Positions 8,872 through 17,578 of a DNA stretch of 64,000 bases are shown here, one piece after another (position 1 is the stretch's first letter; the number at the start of each line of letters is the position of its first letter). This DNA is from Bacillus timonensis (GTDB lineage Bacteria; Bacillota; Bacilli; Bacillales; Bacillaceae_L). Under the pieces are notes generated by a model. That model saw nothing but the letters and a program-made list of their open reading frames with translations. It did no database searches and had not been told where the DNA came from. Made by a program: the position numbers and the translations under genes. Where the stretch lies: the NCBI RefSeq assembly GCF_000285535.1, contig NZ_HE610985.1:903134-967133 (forward strand), in the 5' to 3' direction.

Positions 8872-8905
8872 GGCATTCACTATGCCTTAAGCAATCATGA
8901 ATGCC
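8872..8905 (-). terminator. Intercistronic hairpin behind the sugar-receptor gene
   Basis: Perfect 8-bp stem GGCATTCA/TGAATGCC with an 18-nt loop, followed on the minus strand by TTCTTTTCT. It lies 42 nt after the receptor stop and before the permeases. It probably works as a partial terminator or 3' mRNA stabiliser, giving more receptor than permease. Confidence 0.5.
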
Positions 8906-8947
8906 ATAGATAATTACTATCAATCTATTAATGAAATGCACTGTATC

Positions 8948-10231
8948 TTATTTTGTCTTGAGAAGCTCATTAATCTTCGCTTCAGCATCTTCAATCGCCT
9001 TCTGAGGATCTTTATCTTCTAATAAGACCTTGTGGAATTCTTCGTTAACAGCCTTATTAATCTCTGAAATATTCTCAACAGGAGCGAACATATCCTTCGC
9101 AATATCTAACTGTTTTGCCGCATAAAATTTACCTTTTTCTGCAGGATCATCCGAATTTTCACCTTGAGTGAAGAATTCATCAGCTGCAGCTTCTTTTACT
9201 GATGGGAGAATTGCAACAATCTTACTGAATGCTAGCTGGCTTTCAGCGTTTGTAACAAACTTAGCAAATTTAACAGCCTCATCAGGAGCCTTCGATTTCG
9301 CAGAAACCGCAATGTTCATAATTGATACATGTCTAAATCCTGACGAACCAACAATTGCTGGTGCTGCATCAGATTTATCATATACTTCTGGTGAAAGGTC
9401 TTTAACTTGGCGATAAAGTTGTGGACCAGTACCCCACCATGCCATTTTCTCTTGGGCATACCATTCGTTTGGTTTTGCTTGAGCTAACAAGATTTCTTTT
9501 GGAATCAAGCCTTTATCAAAACGCTCTTTAAAAGTCTTAAATACTTCAACTGCCTCAGGCGTATTAATGGCGGCACTCTTTAAGTCTTCTGAGACTAAAG
9601 GAATACCATTTTGCGGCAAGAATAAATGGATGTCAATTGGTGTATTTCCATATACCCCCAACTTTTCATAAAGAATCTCTGACATTTCCCAAGCTTCTTC
9701 CTCACTTGCAGGTGGATGGTCAATACCTGCCTTTTCTAATAATTCCTTATTGTATAAAAGACCACCAGTTGATAGATACCAAGGAAGGGCATATGTCTTG
9801 TCACCTAAATTTCCTGCTTCCCATACACCTTCAAAGAAATCATCCTTAACATCTGCCGCCTTTTCTGTAAGATCCATTACAGCTCCAACGGCCGCAAGTT
9901 TCTTAAGGTAGTCTGTGTTTAAGTTCATAACGTCAGCAAGCTGGCCAGATGCAGCAGCTGTTAACGTCTTTTGCTCAACAGTATCATATGGAATGTCTTC
10001 CCATACTACGGTAACTCCAGGATTTTCCTCTTCGAACTGGTCGACTAAACCGTTTATGTAATCATCAAATGTAGGGCTAAGTGAAATCGTCCAAAACTTA
10101 ATTTCAACATTCTTTTTCTCATCTTTCTTACCTTCGTCATCATTACCTGCACTTTCATTGTTCGAACAGGCAGTTGCAACAAAAAGCATTAAAACGATCA
10201 ATAACATTGAAAGCCTTTTCAATCTTTTCAA
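8948..10231 (-). CDS. Extracellular sugar-binding lipoprotein (ABC receptor)
   Basis: 427-residue substrate-binding protein of the family-1 oligosaccharide receptor type. The N-terminus is a lipoprotein signal (MKRLKRLSMLLIVLMLF, then VATAC with the acylated Cys), followed by an acidic and Asn-rich linker and a mature domain starting near VEIKFWTISL. The start is TTG at 10231 with AGGGGG about 8 nt upstream. It is the first gene of the importer operon and follows a strong promoter at 10329-10357. A hairpin separates it from the permeases. Confidence 0.92.
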   Translation of the reverse strand: MKRLKRLSMLLIVLMLFVATACSNNESAGNDDEGKKDEKKNVEIKFWTISLSPTFDDYINGLVDQFEEENPGVTVVWEDIPYDTVEQKTLTAAASGQLADVMNLNTDYLKKLAAVGAVMDLTEKAADVKDDFFEGVWEAGNLGDKTYALPWYLSTGGLLYNKELLEKAGIDHPPASEEEAWEMSEILYEKLGVYGNTPIDIHLFLPQNGIPLVSEDLKSAAINTPEAVEVFKTFKERFDKGLIPKEILLAQAKPNEWYAQEKMAWWGTGPQLYRQVKDLSPEVYDKSDAAPAIVGSSGFRHVSIMNIAVSAKSKAPDEAVKFAKFVTNAESQLAFSKIVAILPSVKEAAADEFFTQGENSDDPAEKGKFYAAKQLDIAKDMFAPVENISEINKAVNEEFHKVLLEDKDPQKAIEDAEAKINELLKTK

Positions 10232-10328
10232 TTCGATTTCCCCCTTTTTTAATTGAAGAAGATTTCACATCCGAGTGGAACTTTGCTCCTAAAACATAAG
10301 GCAATAGTGAATATATTCTTCAAATTTT

Positions 10329-10357
10329 ATTCTATTGCAAGAAAATTACCTTGTCAA
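10329..10357 (-). promoter_or_regulatory. Sigma-A promoter of the importer operon
   Basis: On the minus strand, TTGACA (10352-10357) and TAGAAT (10329-10334) are separated by exactly 17 nt. Transcription should start near 10322, leaving a leader of about 90 nt before the TTG start. Just upstream of the -35, at 10363-10394, an inverted repeat with arms TTGTAGA and TCTACAA encloses A/T-rich sequence and may bind a regulator. Confidence 0.75.
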
Positions 10358-10437
10358 TATAATTGTAGAAATTTTTAGAAATTTAAATCTACAACAATGG
10401 AGAGCACGAATCTATTGTCCTTTCAACCTTACATTAT

Positions 10438-11388
10438 TTATAAGTTTTCTTTTATATAAGCAATTGTTCCATCGATATGCGAGATAATTCCTGGTGCATC
10501 ATGTCCTGAGAATGGGTATGCAATGATAGATTTAGGTGCATCAATCTTGTTATACACCCCGTAAATGGATTGTGGAGGACAAATTAAATCCTTGAAGGCA
10601 ACTGAAAGTCTCGTTTTACTCTTGATCTTCGGTGCTAAATTAAGATTGTCGAAATAGGAAAGAGTTTCAAATACCTGTTTACTTTTTTCAGGATATCTGT
10701 GCATAAAGTTTTCAACACTCATGAGAGATCCTTCGAATTTTTGCTGGATAGCAAGTTCGATATTGCACATATTTGGAACATCAGCAACTACTAATGAAGG
10801 TCGATTGTCAAGTGCAGCAACCGCTAGTGAAATTCCTCCACCTAAGCTTGCTCCGTGCAAGCAAATTCTGGATTTATCAATTTCCTCTCTCGTAAAAACA
10901 ACATCGACCGCTCGTTTGCAATCCATATATATCTTTCTATAATAGTATTCATATTTATCAAGGATTCCTTGTGTAGCCCATGTTCCGGTAGCACTAACCG
11001 AATAATATGTGTCCTCGGCGCTTTCACCATGCCCTCGACAATCTACCGCCAAAACCGCATATCCTTGAATAATCCATTTCATGTAACTAGATATAGAACC
11101 TTTGTTACCACCATACCCATGAAAAGTAATGATACACGGCAGATTTCCACCTTGATTTTCAGGTAAAATGTAATAAGCATTTATGGGTGTTTGTGCAAAT
11201 CCCCTATATATCAAACTGTAAGCTTCAATTTGACTGAGTGGATAATCAATCTTTTGCATTTGGATTTGGAGTGGAGTATCATTTAATTCCCTCAAGGTAT
11301 CTTCCCAAAATTGTAGAAAATCCTTTTCTCTAGTCAGTTCAGGTTTATAGTTTTCAAATTCTTTGATTTGTTTTTCGTAGAATAGCAT
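10438..11388 (-). CDS. CAH/AXE1-type acetyl esterase (alpha/beta hydrolase)
   Basis: 316-residue cytoplasmic esterase related to the cephalosporin C deacetylase/acetylxylan esterase family (carbohydrate esterase family 7), typically about 318 residues. The catalytic triad is visible: Ser181 in HGASLGGG, Asp267 in AFKDLICPP and His296 in PFSGHDAPG; the oxyanion segment is TFHGYGGNKG. The start at ATG 11388 follows GAGGGTG. The longer frame to a TTG at 11490 has no ribosome binding site and would overlap the previous gene. It probably removes O-acetyl groups from imported oligosaccharides before their degradation. Confidence 0.88.
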   Translation of the reverse strand: MLFYEKQIKEFENYKPELTREKDFLQFWEDTLRELNDTPLQIQMQKIDYPLSQIEAYSLIYRGFAQTPINAYYILPENQGGNLPCIITFHGYGGNKGSISSYMKWIIQGYAVLAVDCRGHGESAEDTYYSVSATGTWATQGILDKYEYYYRKIYMDCKRAVDVVFTREEIDKSRICLHGASLGGGISLAVAALDNRPSLVVADVPNMCNIELAIQQKFEGSLMSVENFMHRYPEKSKQVFETLSYFDNLNLAPKIKSKTRLSVAFKDLICPPQSIYGVYNKIDAPKSIIAYPFSGHDAPGIISHIDGTIAYIKENL

Positions 11389-11486
11389 TGGCACCCTCGA
11401 TTCCTTTGTTTTTCTTACCATTTTTTCAGTGATTAGATTACGTATTTTTCTTCCTGACCTATCTTGTTCTAGATAGATCTGAAACG

Positions 11487-12296
11487 TCAAACGTGAAGGG
11501 TTATTCCATCGTAGGCAACTTTTATACCACTAGAAGCAAAGATTTCTTCTAAATCATCGTGCATTAAGCCAATATTATGGGAAAAATGAGTTGCGATGAT
11601 TTGACCTTCATTCGACATGATGTTTTTATCAAGAAATACTTTCTGTATATCCTTAACTGCCTCGATATTAAGATGATTTCTTCTCCCTGGTAAAAGCCCA
11701 TTTGTACAATCCAAAATCGCTACATCGATTTTCTTAGTGGATAACCATTCCCATGTTTGTTCCGGAAACCACCCTGTGTCATGACCATGAAATATCTTTT
11801 TTCCATCCTTCTCAATGTAAAAGAGCAAACATGTTTCTAACGGGTTATGGTCTGCAGGCAACGGCGTCACCTTTGCTGTGCCAACTTCGTACGTAGTAAA
11901 GGGATGCATTAAATTAAATGTAAAATAATTTTCAGTGTGCCATAATACTTCTTTACACTTATAGATAGCTGCGTCATTTCCGTATATATGTAGTGGATAC
12001 GAAAAATCATGTGCAAAGCCTGGTGTTCTCATTCCTAGGTCCTTCGGGTTAAAATGGTCCATGTGAGTATGAGTAAATAATAAGTTCTCTACTTTCGAAA
12101 GATCGAGATTATGTGTTAAGACATGGTGATAGGTGTCCGGTGGAAAATCAATTTTAATAGTATCATCGATAATAGTTGAAGAACGGGTTCTTATATTCTT
12201 TCCCCCTAGTTCTCTTGCCTTTTTACAATGTTTACAGTTACAAAATAACCCCGGAAACCCCTCTGCCGCTGCTGTACCTAAAATTTGTATTTTCAT
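11487..12296 (-). CDS. PhnP-like metallo-beta-lactamase-fold hydrolase
   Basis: 269-residue metal-dependent hydrolase. The HxHxDH motif is at residues 76-81 (THTHMDHF), with further ligands in PADHN and in ATHFSHN near the C-terminus. An N-terminal Cys cluster (Cys19, Cys21, Cys24 in FCNCKHCKKAR) resembles the structural zinc site of PhnP, a cyclic phosphodiesterase of phosphonate metabolism. No other phosphonate gene is nearby, so the substrate is unknown; a phosphodiester in a cell-wall polymer fragment is a speculative fit. It starts at ATG 12296 with AGGGAG upstream and leads a two-gene unit with the esterase. Confidence 0.82.
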   Translation of the reverse strand: MKIQILGTAAAEGFPGLFCNCKHCKKARELGGKNIRTRSSTIIDDTIKIDFPPDTYHHVLTHNLDLSKVENLLFTHTHMDHFNPKDLGMRTPGFAHDFSYPLHIYGNDAAIYKCKEVLWHTENYFTFNLMHPFTTYEVGTAKVTPLPADHNPLETCLLFYIEKDGKKIFHGHDTGWFPEQTWEWLSTKKIDVAILDCTNGLLPGRRNHLNIEAVKDIQKVFLDKNIMSNEGQIIATHFSHNIGLMHDDLEEIFASSGIKVAYDGITLHV

Positions 12297-12350
12297 ATAA
12301 TCTCCCTTTCTTGTTAAAAAGTAAGAAATTTACCTCCATACTTACATGAA

Positions 12351-12401
12351 ATGGAGATAATTTCCTGACTTTAGTATAAATTTACTTTTTATAAAATTCA
12401 A
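12351..12401 (-). promoter_or_regulatory. Promoter and operator-like palindrome of the hydrolase/esterase unit
   Basis: On the minus strand TTGAAT (12396-12401), 17 nt, TATACT (12373-12378). A GGAAATTATCTCC-like inverted repeat at 12351-12366 lies just downstream of the expected start point, a typical repressor position. It resembles the longer palindrome before the glycosidase gene at 14356-14377. Confidence 0.55.
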
Positions 12402-12492
12402 TCTATTATCCAAGACAAAAGCGCCAGCGTATGATGCTCCCAACCACACGTTGGAACTAGACTTAGATACACTCATAAAACCATATCCATAG

Positions 12493-12508
12493 TGATAAAT
12501 ATTTATCA
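12493..12508. promoter_or_regulatory. Perfect 16-bp palindrome TGATAAATATTTATCA
   Basis: Self-complementary over all 16 bases, located about 95 bp upstream of the hydrolase promoter and just after the glycosidase terminator. It may be a binding site for a dimeric regulator; no matching second copy was noticed. Confidence 0.3.
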
Positions 12509-12518
12509 TTTCCTAGAC

Positions 12519-12556
12519 CATGAGAAAGGAGCAGGTTAATATAACCCGCTCCTCCT
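12519..12556 (-). terminator. Terminator of the secreted glycosidase gene
   Basis: Stem AGGAGCGGGTT/AACCTGCTCCT (one mismatch) with a short AT loop. On the minus strand it is followed by TTCTC. It begins a few bases after the stop codon of the 12563-14242 gene. Confidence 0.6.
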
Positions 12557-12562
12557 TCTGTA

Positions 12563-14242
12563 TTACGTATCGCTTCGAACCATTTTTAAGAGTCCAGGAA
12601 TATGATGCGGAGTTTCACTAGGCTCTGCAAATTCCTCTTCTAAAATATGCCACCAATCAAACCATTCTAGATACACTAAATCAAAGATCATCACACCATG
12701 TGTTAATTCGATATCTTTGCGAAGGGCCTTCCGGAACTGTTCTGGGTTATTCATATATTGATTGAGATATAGACTTCCGTATACAAATGTCGATTCATTA
12801 ATAACATCCATCGCTAACTCAGCAGAGCCTTCGACACTATGCTCCGCAATTCTACCATTAGCAATAGCTTCTTCTTTTGTTACATGTTCAAAATACGTAC
12901 CTGTCATGATGAAGTCTAATGTTTCGGCATAACCCGTTTTGTGATAATCCGGAGTAGTCCAGCTATAATCCGGTTGATACGTTTTACTTGCCCAGTTTAC
13001 ACCCTCACTGTAATAATCAGAATACCATGCACCGACATATGTGCTAAAATAAACATCTTCATTTAAATTATGGATTGTGTTCTCTGCCTTTTTAAAGAAG
13101 GATTGAATATTTCCTGCACGCCATTCAATCCATTTTTTGTACCAATGGCCTTCTTTCATACTTTGCTGACCATTCTCGTCAAATTTGATTTCAAAAATAT
13201 CTTGTGGGAAATTCTCAACCTTTTGCCCAATATACTCTTCAAATTTTTCACGGCTTAATTCACTGAAATCTGCGTAAATATTATTGTATCTTGCACGGTC
13301 AAGAACAATACCATCCACGTCATAATTTGAAACTAATTCTTCAATGATACCTAATTCATAATTCTGGACATCGTCACGAATAGGGTTTACAAATGTTGAA
13401 TGGCCAGCGGCTTGTGAGGAAGGTACAAGTTTTGTTTCAGTTGATGAAACGTCCAGCTTATCTCCAACCTTCACGTTTTCTAATAACCAAGTTCTTGCTG
13501 TACCGTGTCCAGAAAGAACGTAACCGTTTTTAGGAATTGTTAAAGCTGGAGTACCATATGTGTTACGGTCAGAAACTTGTGTGACAACACCATCTGTCAC
13601 TTGAACTTCTGCACCCCAACGGTTGGCAGGTGAAACATCATACTTGTCTGGCGTATATAAAACAAGATAATTTGTATTTCTTGTTGTATTTGAACCGTCA
13701 ATTTTTCTTGTTTCTCCATTTGATGCTGTTGCTACCCTTGAGCCTTCATAAATAACTGATTGCCATTCTGGATTCTCGTAAGCTGGTCCTTCTTGGAAAG
13801 TCGTGCTTCCTTCTGAGAACACATTGATGGCCGCATGTACCTTAATACCGTATTTATGTGCCTCTTCTATCACATTTTGTAATAAATCATAGTTCTCAGG
13901 GTATCCTTGAAATTTATCAATCTTTTTAGATGTACTTGCATGAGGAGCTAATTGACTATTATAAGCAACAAAACCTGTTGAATTTTTAATATCTAAAATA
14001 ATCGTGTCTATATTTGCTTTTGCTGTCTTACCAACAATCTCTTTCACTTTTTCTTTCGTATTAAGGTACTCGATATTGGCTGACAAATCATACCAAAGAA
14101 TTCTTCCTTTTTTATCAGGATCTTTTATGATGTTTTGTAATACATTCTTCCTGGCGGTATCATTACCGCCTTTAGCTGAAACTGGAATAACCGAAAAAGT
14201 TAACAATAAGAAAGCAGTGACAATCACAATTAATTTTTTCAT
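12563..14242 (-). CDS. Secreted family 10-like glycosyl hydrolase (GHL10 type)
   Basis: 559-residue exported protein. A Sec signal peptide (MKKLIVIVTAFLLLTFSVIP, then VSAKG) is followed by a TIM-barrel domain starting ILWYDLSANIEYLNTKEKV, with NIDTIILDIKNSTG, the mid-barrel KYGIKVHAAINVF and the active-site-like strand VDGIVLDRARYNN. These resemble the glycosyl-hydrolase-like family GHL10. The start at 14242 has AGGAGCGAG at about 8 nt; an upstream frame adds 35 residues that mask the signal peptide. It probably releases oligosaccharides outside the cell for the importer encoded downstream. Its polymer substrate is unknown. Confidence 0.82.
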   Translation of the reverse strand: MKKLIVIVTAFLLLTFSVIPVSAKGGNDTARKNVLQNIIKDPDKKGRILWYDLSANIEYLNTKEKVKEIVGKTAKANIDTIILDIKNSTGFVAYNSQLAPHASTSKKIDKFQGYPENYDLLQNVIEEAHKYGIKVHAAINVFSEGSTTFQEGPAYENPEWQSVIYEGSRVATASNGETRKIDGSNTTRNTNYLVLYTPDKYDVSPANRWGAEVQVTDGVVTQVSDRNTYGTPALTIPKNGYVLSGHGTARTWLLENVKVGDKLDVSSTETKLVPSSQAAGHSTFVNPIRDDVQNYELGIIEELVSNYDVDGIVLDRARYNNIYADFSELSREKFEEYIGQKVENFPQDIFEIKFDENGQQSMKEGHWYKKWIEWRAGNIQSFFKKAENTIHNLNEDVYFSTYVGAWYSDYYSEGVNWASKTYQPDYSWTTPDYHKTGYAETLDFIMTGTYFEHVTKEEAIANGRIAEHSVEGSAELAMDVINESTFVYGSLYLNQYMNNPEQFRKALRKDIELTHGVMIFDLVYLEWFDWWHILEEEFAEPSETPHHIPGLLKMVRSDT

Positions 14243-14573
14243 AACTCGCTCCTTTTTCTCCTTTTCAATTATGGTTTCCTTTATGTATTTCAACGCTGAA
14301 AATCTGCTCGTCCTCCTTTTTTTAGAATTATCTAAATAATAGCACATTTATTGAGAATGGAGAATATTTTCTCCATTTTATTTAAATAAACAGGAAAAAT
14401 TATCTAAAATTAGTAATGCTATTATAAATTTTAACAAAATTATCTACTACTAAAGACCCATCTTACTTTAGAAACTTGATTCTCCTACTCGTACTGTTTC
14501 CTAATTTCAGCACTCCCTTTTCTTTTGGTATAATATGAGCTAAGTAAGTATAGATGTTGAGGTGAATATGTCA
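14243..14573. promoter_or_regulatory. Divergent intergenic region with a long palindrome
   Basis: 331 bp without a gene between the minus-strand glycosidase and a plus-strand small gene. At 14356-14377 the arms AATGGAGAA and TTCTCCATT flank a 4-nt centre, an operator-like site for the glycosidase. A TATAAT at 14529-14534 with weak TTTCAG upstream is a likely -10 for the plus-strand gene. The rest is A/T-rich without recognisable signals. Confidence 0.5.
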
Positions 14574-14873
14574 ATGGCTTTTGGGATTAAACGAAGAGAA
14601 CTTCTTGAGTGGAAGAAAAAGGTTTCTGATGGAGAAATCGCTTTTCTTACACATTATTGGATTGACGAGCGTTTTCCAGGAATGACGACGGTAACAAAGG
14701 TTGGTTGTGCAGACCTTGAAAAACTCAAGAGTTGGGGTAAAAAATACAGGATTCCTTCCAAATACATCCATAACCGGGCTGGTTTTCCCCATTTTGACTT
14801 ATTAGGAGACAGACAAATCGAAATACTAAAAAGTGAAAACCTACTCCATCAACTAGAAAAGTTCAAGAGTTAA
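14574..14873 (+). CDS. yneQ: YneQ-like small conserved protein
   Basis: 99-residue cytoplasmic protein of unknown function, beginning MAFGIKRRELLEWKKKV and containing IAFLTHYWIDERFPG and FPHFDLLGD. It resembles Bacillus YneQ in length and sequence as remembered. ATG 14574 is chosen because AGGTG lies 9 nt upstream; ATG 14568 and GTG 14562 sit too close to that site. It stands alone between the sugar locus and mscL. The symbol is from recall of the family, not from a search. Confidence 0.75.
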   Translation: MAFGIKRRELLEWKKKVSDGEIAFLTHYWIDERFPGMTTVTKVGCADLEKLKSWGKKYRIPSKYIHNRAGFPHFDLLGDRQIEILKSENLLHQLEKFKS

Positions 14874-14944
14874 GCCATTTGTACTATTTTCTTCTGATAG
14901 CTTTTCGGTAGAATAAGAAATGAATTTGAAAGGAGACAAACAAT

Positions 14945-15325
14945 ATGCTAAATGATTTTAAAAAGTTTGCCTTAAAAGGAAATGTAATTGACCTTGCTGT
15001 CGGGGTAATCATCGGAGGAGCATTTGGAAAAATCGTTACATCGCTAGTAAATGATATTATTATGCCGTTAGTTGGCTTTTTGTTAGGTGGAGTAGACATA
15101 TCTAAGGCCTCTATCCCCTTTAACGGTGAGGAAATCATGTATGGTGCATTTCTGCAAACAGTTGTGGACTTTTTAATTATTTCTTTCTCTATTTTCCTCT
15201 TTATCCGCTTTTTCCAGCATTTTAAGAAAAAGGAAGAAGAAAAACCAGCTGCAGATCCAACTCCAACAAAAGAAGAACAACTTCTTACGGAAATACGTGA
15301 TTTGTTAAAAGAACAACGTGGGTAA
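14945..15325 (+). CDS. mscL: Large-conductance mechanosensitive channel
   Basis: 126-residue membrane channel that opens on hypo-osmotic shock. The first helix shows [34 protein letters not shown], split here as the Gly/Ala-rich pore helix and its exit, and the second membrane segment is [19 protein letters not shown] charged C-terminal tail (residues 95-126) ends in a helical bundle. The length is typical. ATG 14945 follows AAAGGAG. A strong terminator follows directly. Confidence 0.96.
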   Translation: MLNDFKKFALKGNVIDLAVGVIIGGAFGKIVTSLVNDIIMPLVGFLLGGVDISKASIPFNGEEIMYGAFLQTVVDFLIISFSIFLFIRFFQHFKKKEEEKPAADPTPTKEEQLLTEIRDLLKEQRG

Positions 15326-15330
15326 TTGAA

Positions 15331-15375
15331 AAAAGGTTGTCCAAGTCATAATCGACTTTGGGCAACCTTTTTTTA
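15331..15375. terminator. Bidirectional terminator between mscL and the thioesterase gene
   Basis: Stem GGTTGTCCAAGTC / GACTTTGGGCAACC (one bulge) flanked by A6 on the left and T7 on the right, so it can end both convergent genes. It overlaps the thioesterase stop codon by a few bases. Confidence 0.85.
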
Positions 15376-15891
15376 CACTTCCCATGGCAAAGCGAGGCTA
15401 AATTTCGATGCCATTTTTTCGTTTTCTTTTTTACGTCTTTTTCTATTTTCCGCACGCTCTTTTCCAGATTCGTGAAGCATCTTTTCTTCCTCAGACTTTG
15501 GTATAACTTTCGGAACGGGCTTTGATTTACCATTTTCGTCTAATGCGACAAAAGTTAAAAAGGATAAAGCACAAATATTCCGTTCTCCTGTATATAAGTC
15601 CTCAGCAATCACCTTTACAAAAACCTCCATTGATGATCGACCAGTATAAGTCACATAAGCTTCTAAACAAACCGAACTCCCTTCATGAATTGGATGAAGA
15701 AAGTCTACTGAATCCGTTGATGCTGTTACAACTGGTGAACGTGAATGGCGCGATGCTGAAATGGAAGCAACATCATCAATATACGCCATGAGTTTACCGC
15801 CAAACATTGTTCCATGGTAATTCGTATCAGGCGGAAATACATTGCTTGTCTTCACAACAAAAGATTCCCTACAATACTTTGCCTCTTCCAT
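15373..15891 (-). CDS. Acyl-CoA thioesterase (hotdog fold, YkhA-like)
   Basis: 172-residue cytoplasmic thioester hydrolase. The hotdog-fold segment NYHGTMFGGKLMAYIDDVASISASRHS contains the catalytic Asp region and is followed by VDFLHPIHEGSSVCLEAYV. A Lys/Arg-rich tail spans residues 135-172. The start at ATG 15891 has GGGGGA about 8 nt upstream; the five upstream codons from a TTG are not needed. It matches the usual length of YkhA-type enzymes, which act on medium- to long-chain acyl-CoA. It is probably monocistronic. Confidence 0.88.
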   Translation of the reverse strand: MEEAKYCRESFVVKTSNVFPPDTNYHGTMFGGKLMAYIDDVASISASRHSRSPVVTASTDSVDFLHPIHEGSSVCLEAYVTYTGRSSMEVFVKVIAEDLYTGERNICALSFLTFVALDENGKSKPVPKVIPKSEEEKMLHESGKERAENRKRRKKENEKMASKFSLALPWEV

Positions 15892-16048
15892 ATGTATGTC
15901 CCCCAATCATTTTTCTTTTGTCTATTCTGCACGTTTTTCTTCAATTTCAAACTCATGAGTTTTCCCCACACAAAGTTGCGCTTACAGAAAGACCTCAACA
16001 TATAATCCTAGTCGTTTGCACCATGAAATTCAATCTATTTTTTAAAAG

Positions 16049-16075
16049 AAAATACGCTAGCCAGTGGCTAACGCA
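16049..16075 (-). terminator. Terminator of the bile-acid-symporter-family gene
   Basis: Stem GCGTTAGCC/GGCTAGCGT with a 3-nt loop. On the minus strand it is followed by ATTTTCTTTT. Confidence 0.75.
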
Positions 16076-16077
16076 TG

Positions 16078-17043
16078 TTACGCAGTGAATTTTTGTTCAA
16101 CGCGTTCGAACGAATATACACGGTCAACAAATAGAGCATAAATCGAAGCTAACACCTGCTGGAACAGCATTCCCACAACAACAGGAACAGCAACCTCGGA
16201 TGGGAAGAATGTAATTGCAATGACAGCACCAGCACTAATATTTCGCATGCCCCCAGTAAAAATAAGGGCGATAATAATATCTGGATTTAATTTCATCAAG
16301 CGACCGATTCCCCACGCAATTAAATAGCCACAAAATGCAATAAAGAAAACGACCGCTCCTGTCATTATTAGTTTCATATTTACATTTTTTAAAAAGGGAG
16401 CAATTTCCGCACTATTGATCATGACCACCACACCAAGGCCAATTTTTGAAAAAGGGGCTAAGGTTGGACTAATTGTTTTTGTGCAATTTCCTTTTGTTAA
16501 ATGATTAACAACCATACCGAGAATAGATGGAAGAACAACCATGAAAAAGAGACCTTGCATAATACTCATAACGTCCATTTCTACATTGCTTCCAACAAAT
16601 AGTTTTAGGCTGTACGGTACGATAAAAGGTGATAATAAAGTATCAATCAAAATAATCGAAAGTGTCAGTGCGATGTTTCCGTGCTTCATCGCCACCCAGA
16701 TAAAGCTTGAAACTCCTGTCGGAATAACTACTGCTAAAATCAAACCAGTAATTGTAAAAGTGTCACCCGGAAAGGTTAAATGGCCAACTATCCAAGCCCA
16801 TGCGGGCATAATTAAATGTAATGTAAAAAGAGCAAGTATGATTGGGAATGGATTCGTGATTACTCTTTTTAATGAGCCGAAGCTTGAACTTAGCGCTCCA
16901 GAAAAAGTGATAAATGCAAAAATCCACGGTACCAAATACGAAAATGGAGCCAAGTATGCGGTCAGTAATACACCTATTACCACGCTTGTTGGTGTAATTA
17001 GTGGCATGAGCTTTTCTAATTTTTTGTTGAGTTTCTGTAACAT
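16078..17043 (-). CDS. Bile acid:sodium symporter (BASS) family transporter
   Basis: 321-residue integral membrane protein with about ten hydrophobic segments. The family signature region is FTGGMRNISAGAVIAITFFPSEVAVPVV, with a crossing helix and conserved Gly/Asn, and the N-terminal half carries VVIPTGVSSFIWVAMKHGNIALTLSI. Bacterial members take up or export organic anions such as pantoate or bile acids with sodium; the substrate here is not evident. It starts at ATG 17043 behind AGGAGAA and has its own terminator. Confidence 0.88.
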   Translation of the reverse strand: MLQKLNKKLEKLMPLITPTSVVIGVLLTAYLAPFSYLVPWIFAFITFSGALSSSFGSLKRVITNPFPIILALFTLHLIMPAWAWIVGHLTFPGDTFTITGLILAVVIPTGVSSFIWVAMKHGNIALTLSIILIDTLLSPFIVPYSLKLFVGSNVEMDVMSIMQGLFFMVVLPSILGMVVNHLTKGNCTKTISPTLAPFSKIGLGVVVMINSAEIAPFLKNVNMKLIMTGAVVFFIAFCGYLIAWGIGRLMKLNPDIIIALIFTGGMRNISAGAVIAITFFPSEVAVPVVVGMLFQQVLASIYALFVDRVYSFERVEQKFTA

Positions 17044-17164
17044 TTCATCATTCTCCTAGTTTATGACTCTAACTCTATAAGACCATTATTCTAGTATACT
17101 ACAATTTTATCATTTTTGAGGTTGTCTTATAAAGAAAATCAGAAAACTTGGGATTTTTTACCTA

Positions 17165-17208
17165 ACAAAAAGAAGCAGTGCCACACGAAGTGACATGCCT
17201 CTTTTTTG
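17165..17208 (-). terminator. Terminator of the 50-residue ORF
   Basis: Imperfect hairpin around a TTCG-containing loop. On the minus strand it is followed by TTCTTTTTG. It begins just after the small ORF stop. Confidence 0.5.
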
Positions 17209-17209
17209 T

Positions 17210-17362
17210 TTAACTCGGATCATTCTCGTCATATGCCAGGGTGGTAACTTGTGTGTAATCACCCTTCTCTATCTCTTCCATTGATGCATCCTCTCTTAGT
17301 TCGTCATCAATGTCCATTCCAACTGCAATTGTTGGGTCATCATGATTTTTACGTTTTTTCAT
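17210..17362 (-). CDS. Small acidic hydrophilic protein, 50 residues
   Basis: Short ORF running from MKKRKNHDDPTIAVGMDIDD to LAYDENDPS, with no membrane segment. AGGAGTGG lies about 8 nt before ATG 17362, and a terminator follows the stop. Low-complexity acidic proteins of this size are common in Bacillus, some of them spore-related. I do not recognise the family. Confidence 0.6.
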   Translation of the reverse strand: MKKRKNHDDPTIAVGMDIDDELREDASMEEIEKGDYTQVTTLAYDENDPS

Positions 17363-17578
17363 CTAGAACCACTCCTTTCTTCTTTTTAGTATCCCCCATT
17401 ATGATTTAGTTTTAGTTGGAAATGCTACAAAAAAGCAAGTAGAAATAACTGTCTTGTCAGAATAGTATTTTTATACGTTTGGAAGCATTTTTATTTAAAA
17501 ATCACTCGCATTTTTATGCAAATTGTTATAAAGTATTCATTGTGACTTTTTCTGATTTAGTATTCGAGGTGAAACAAC

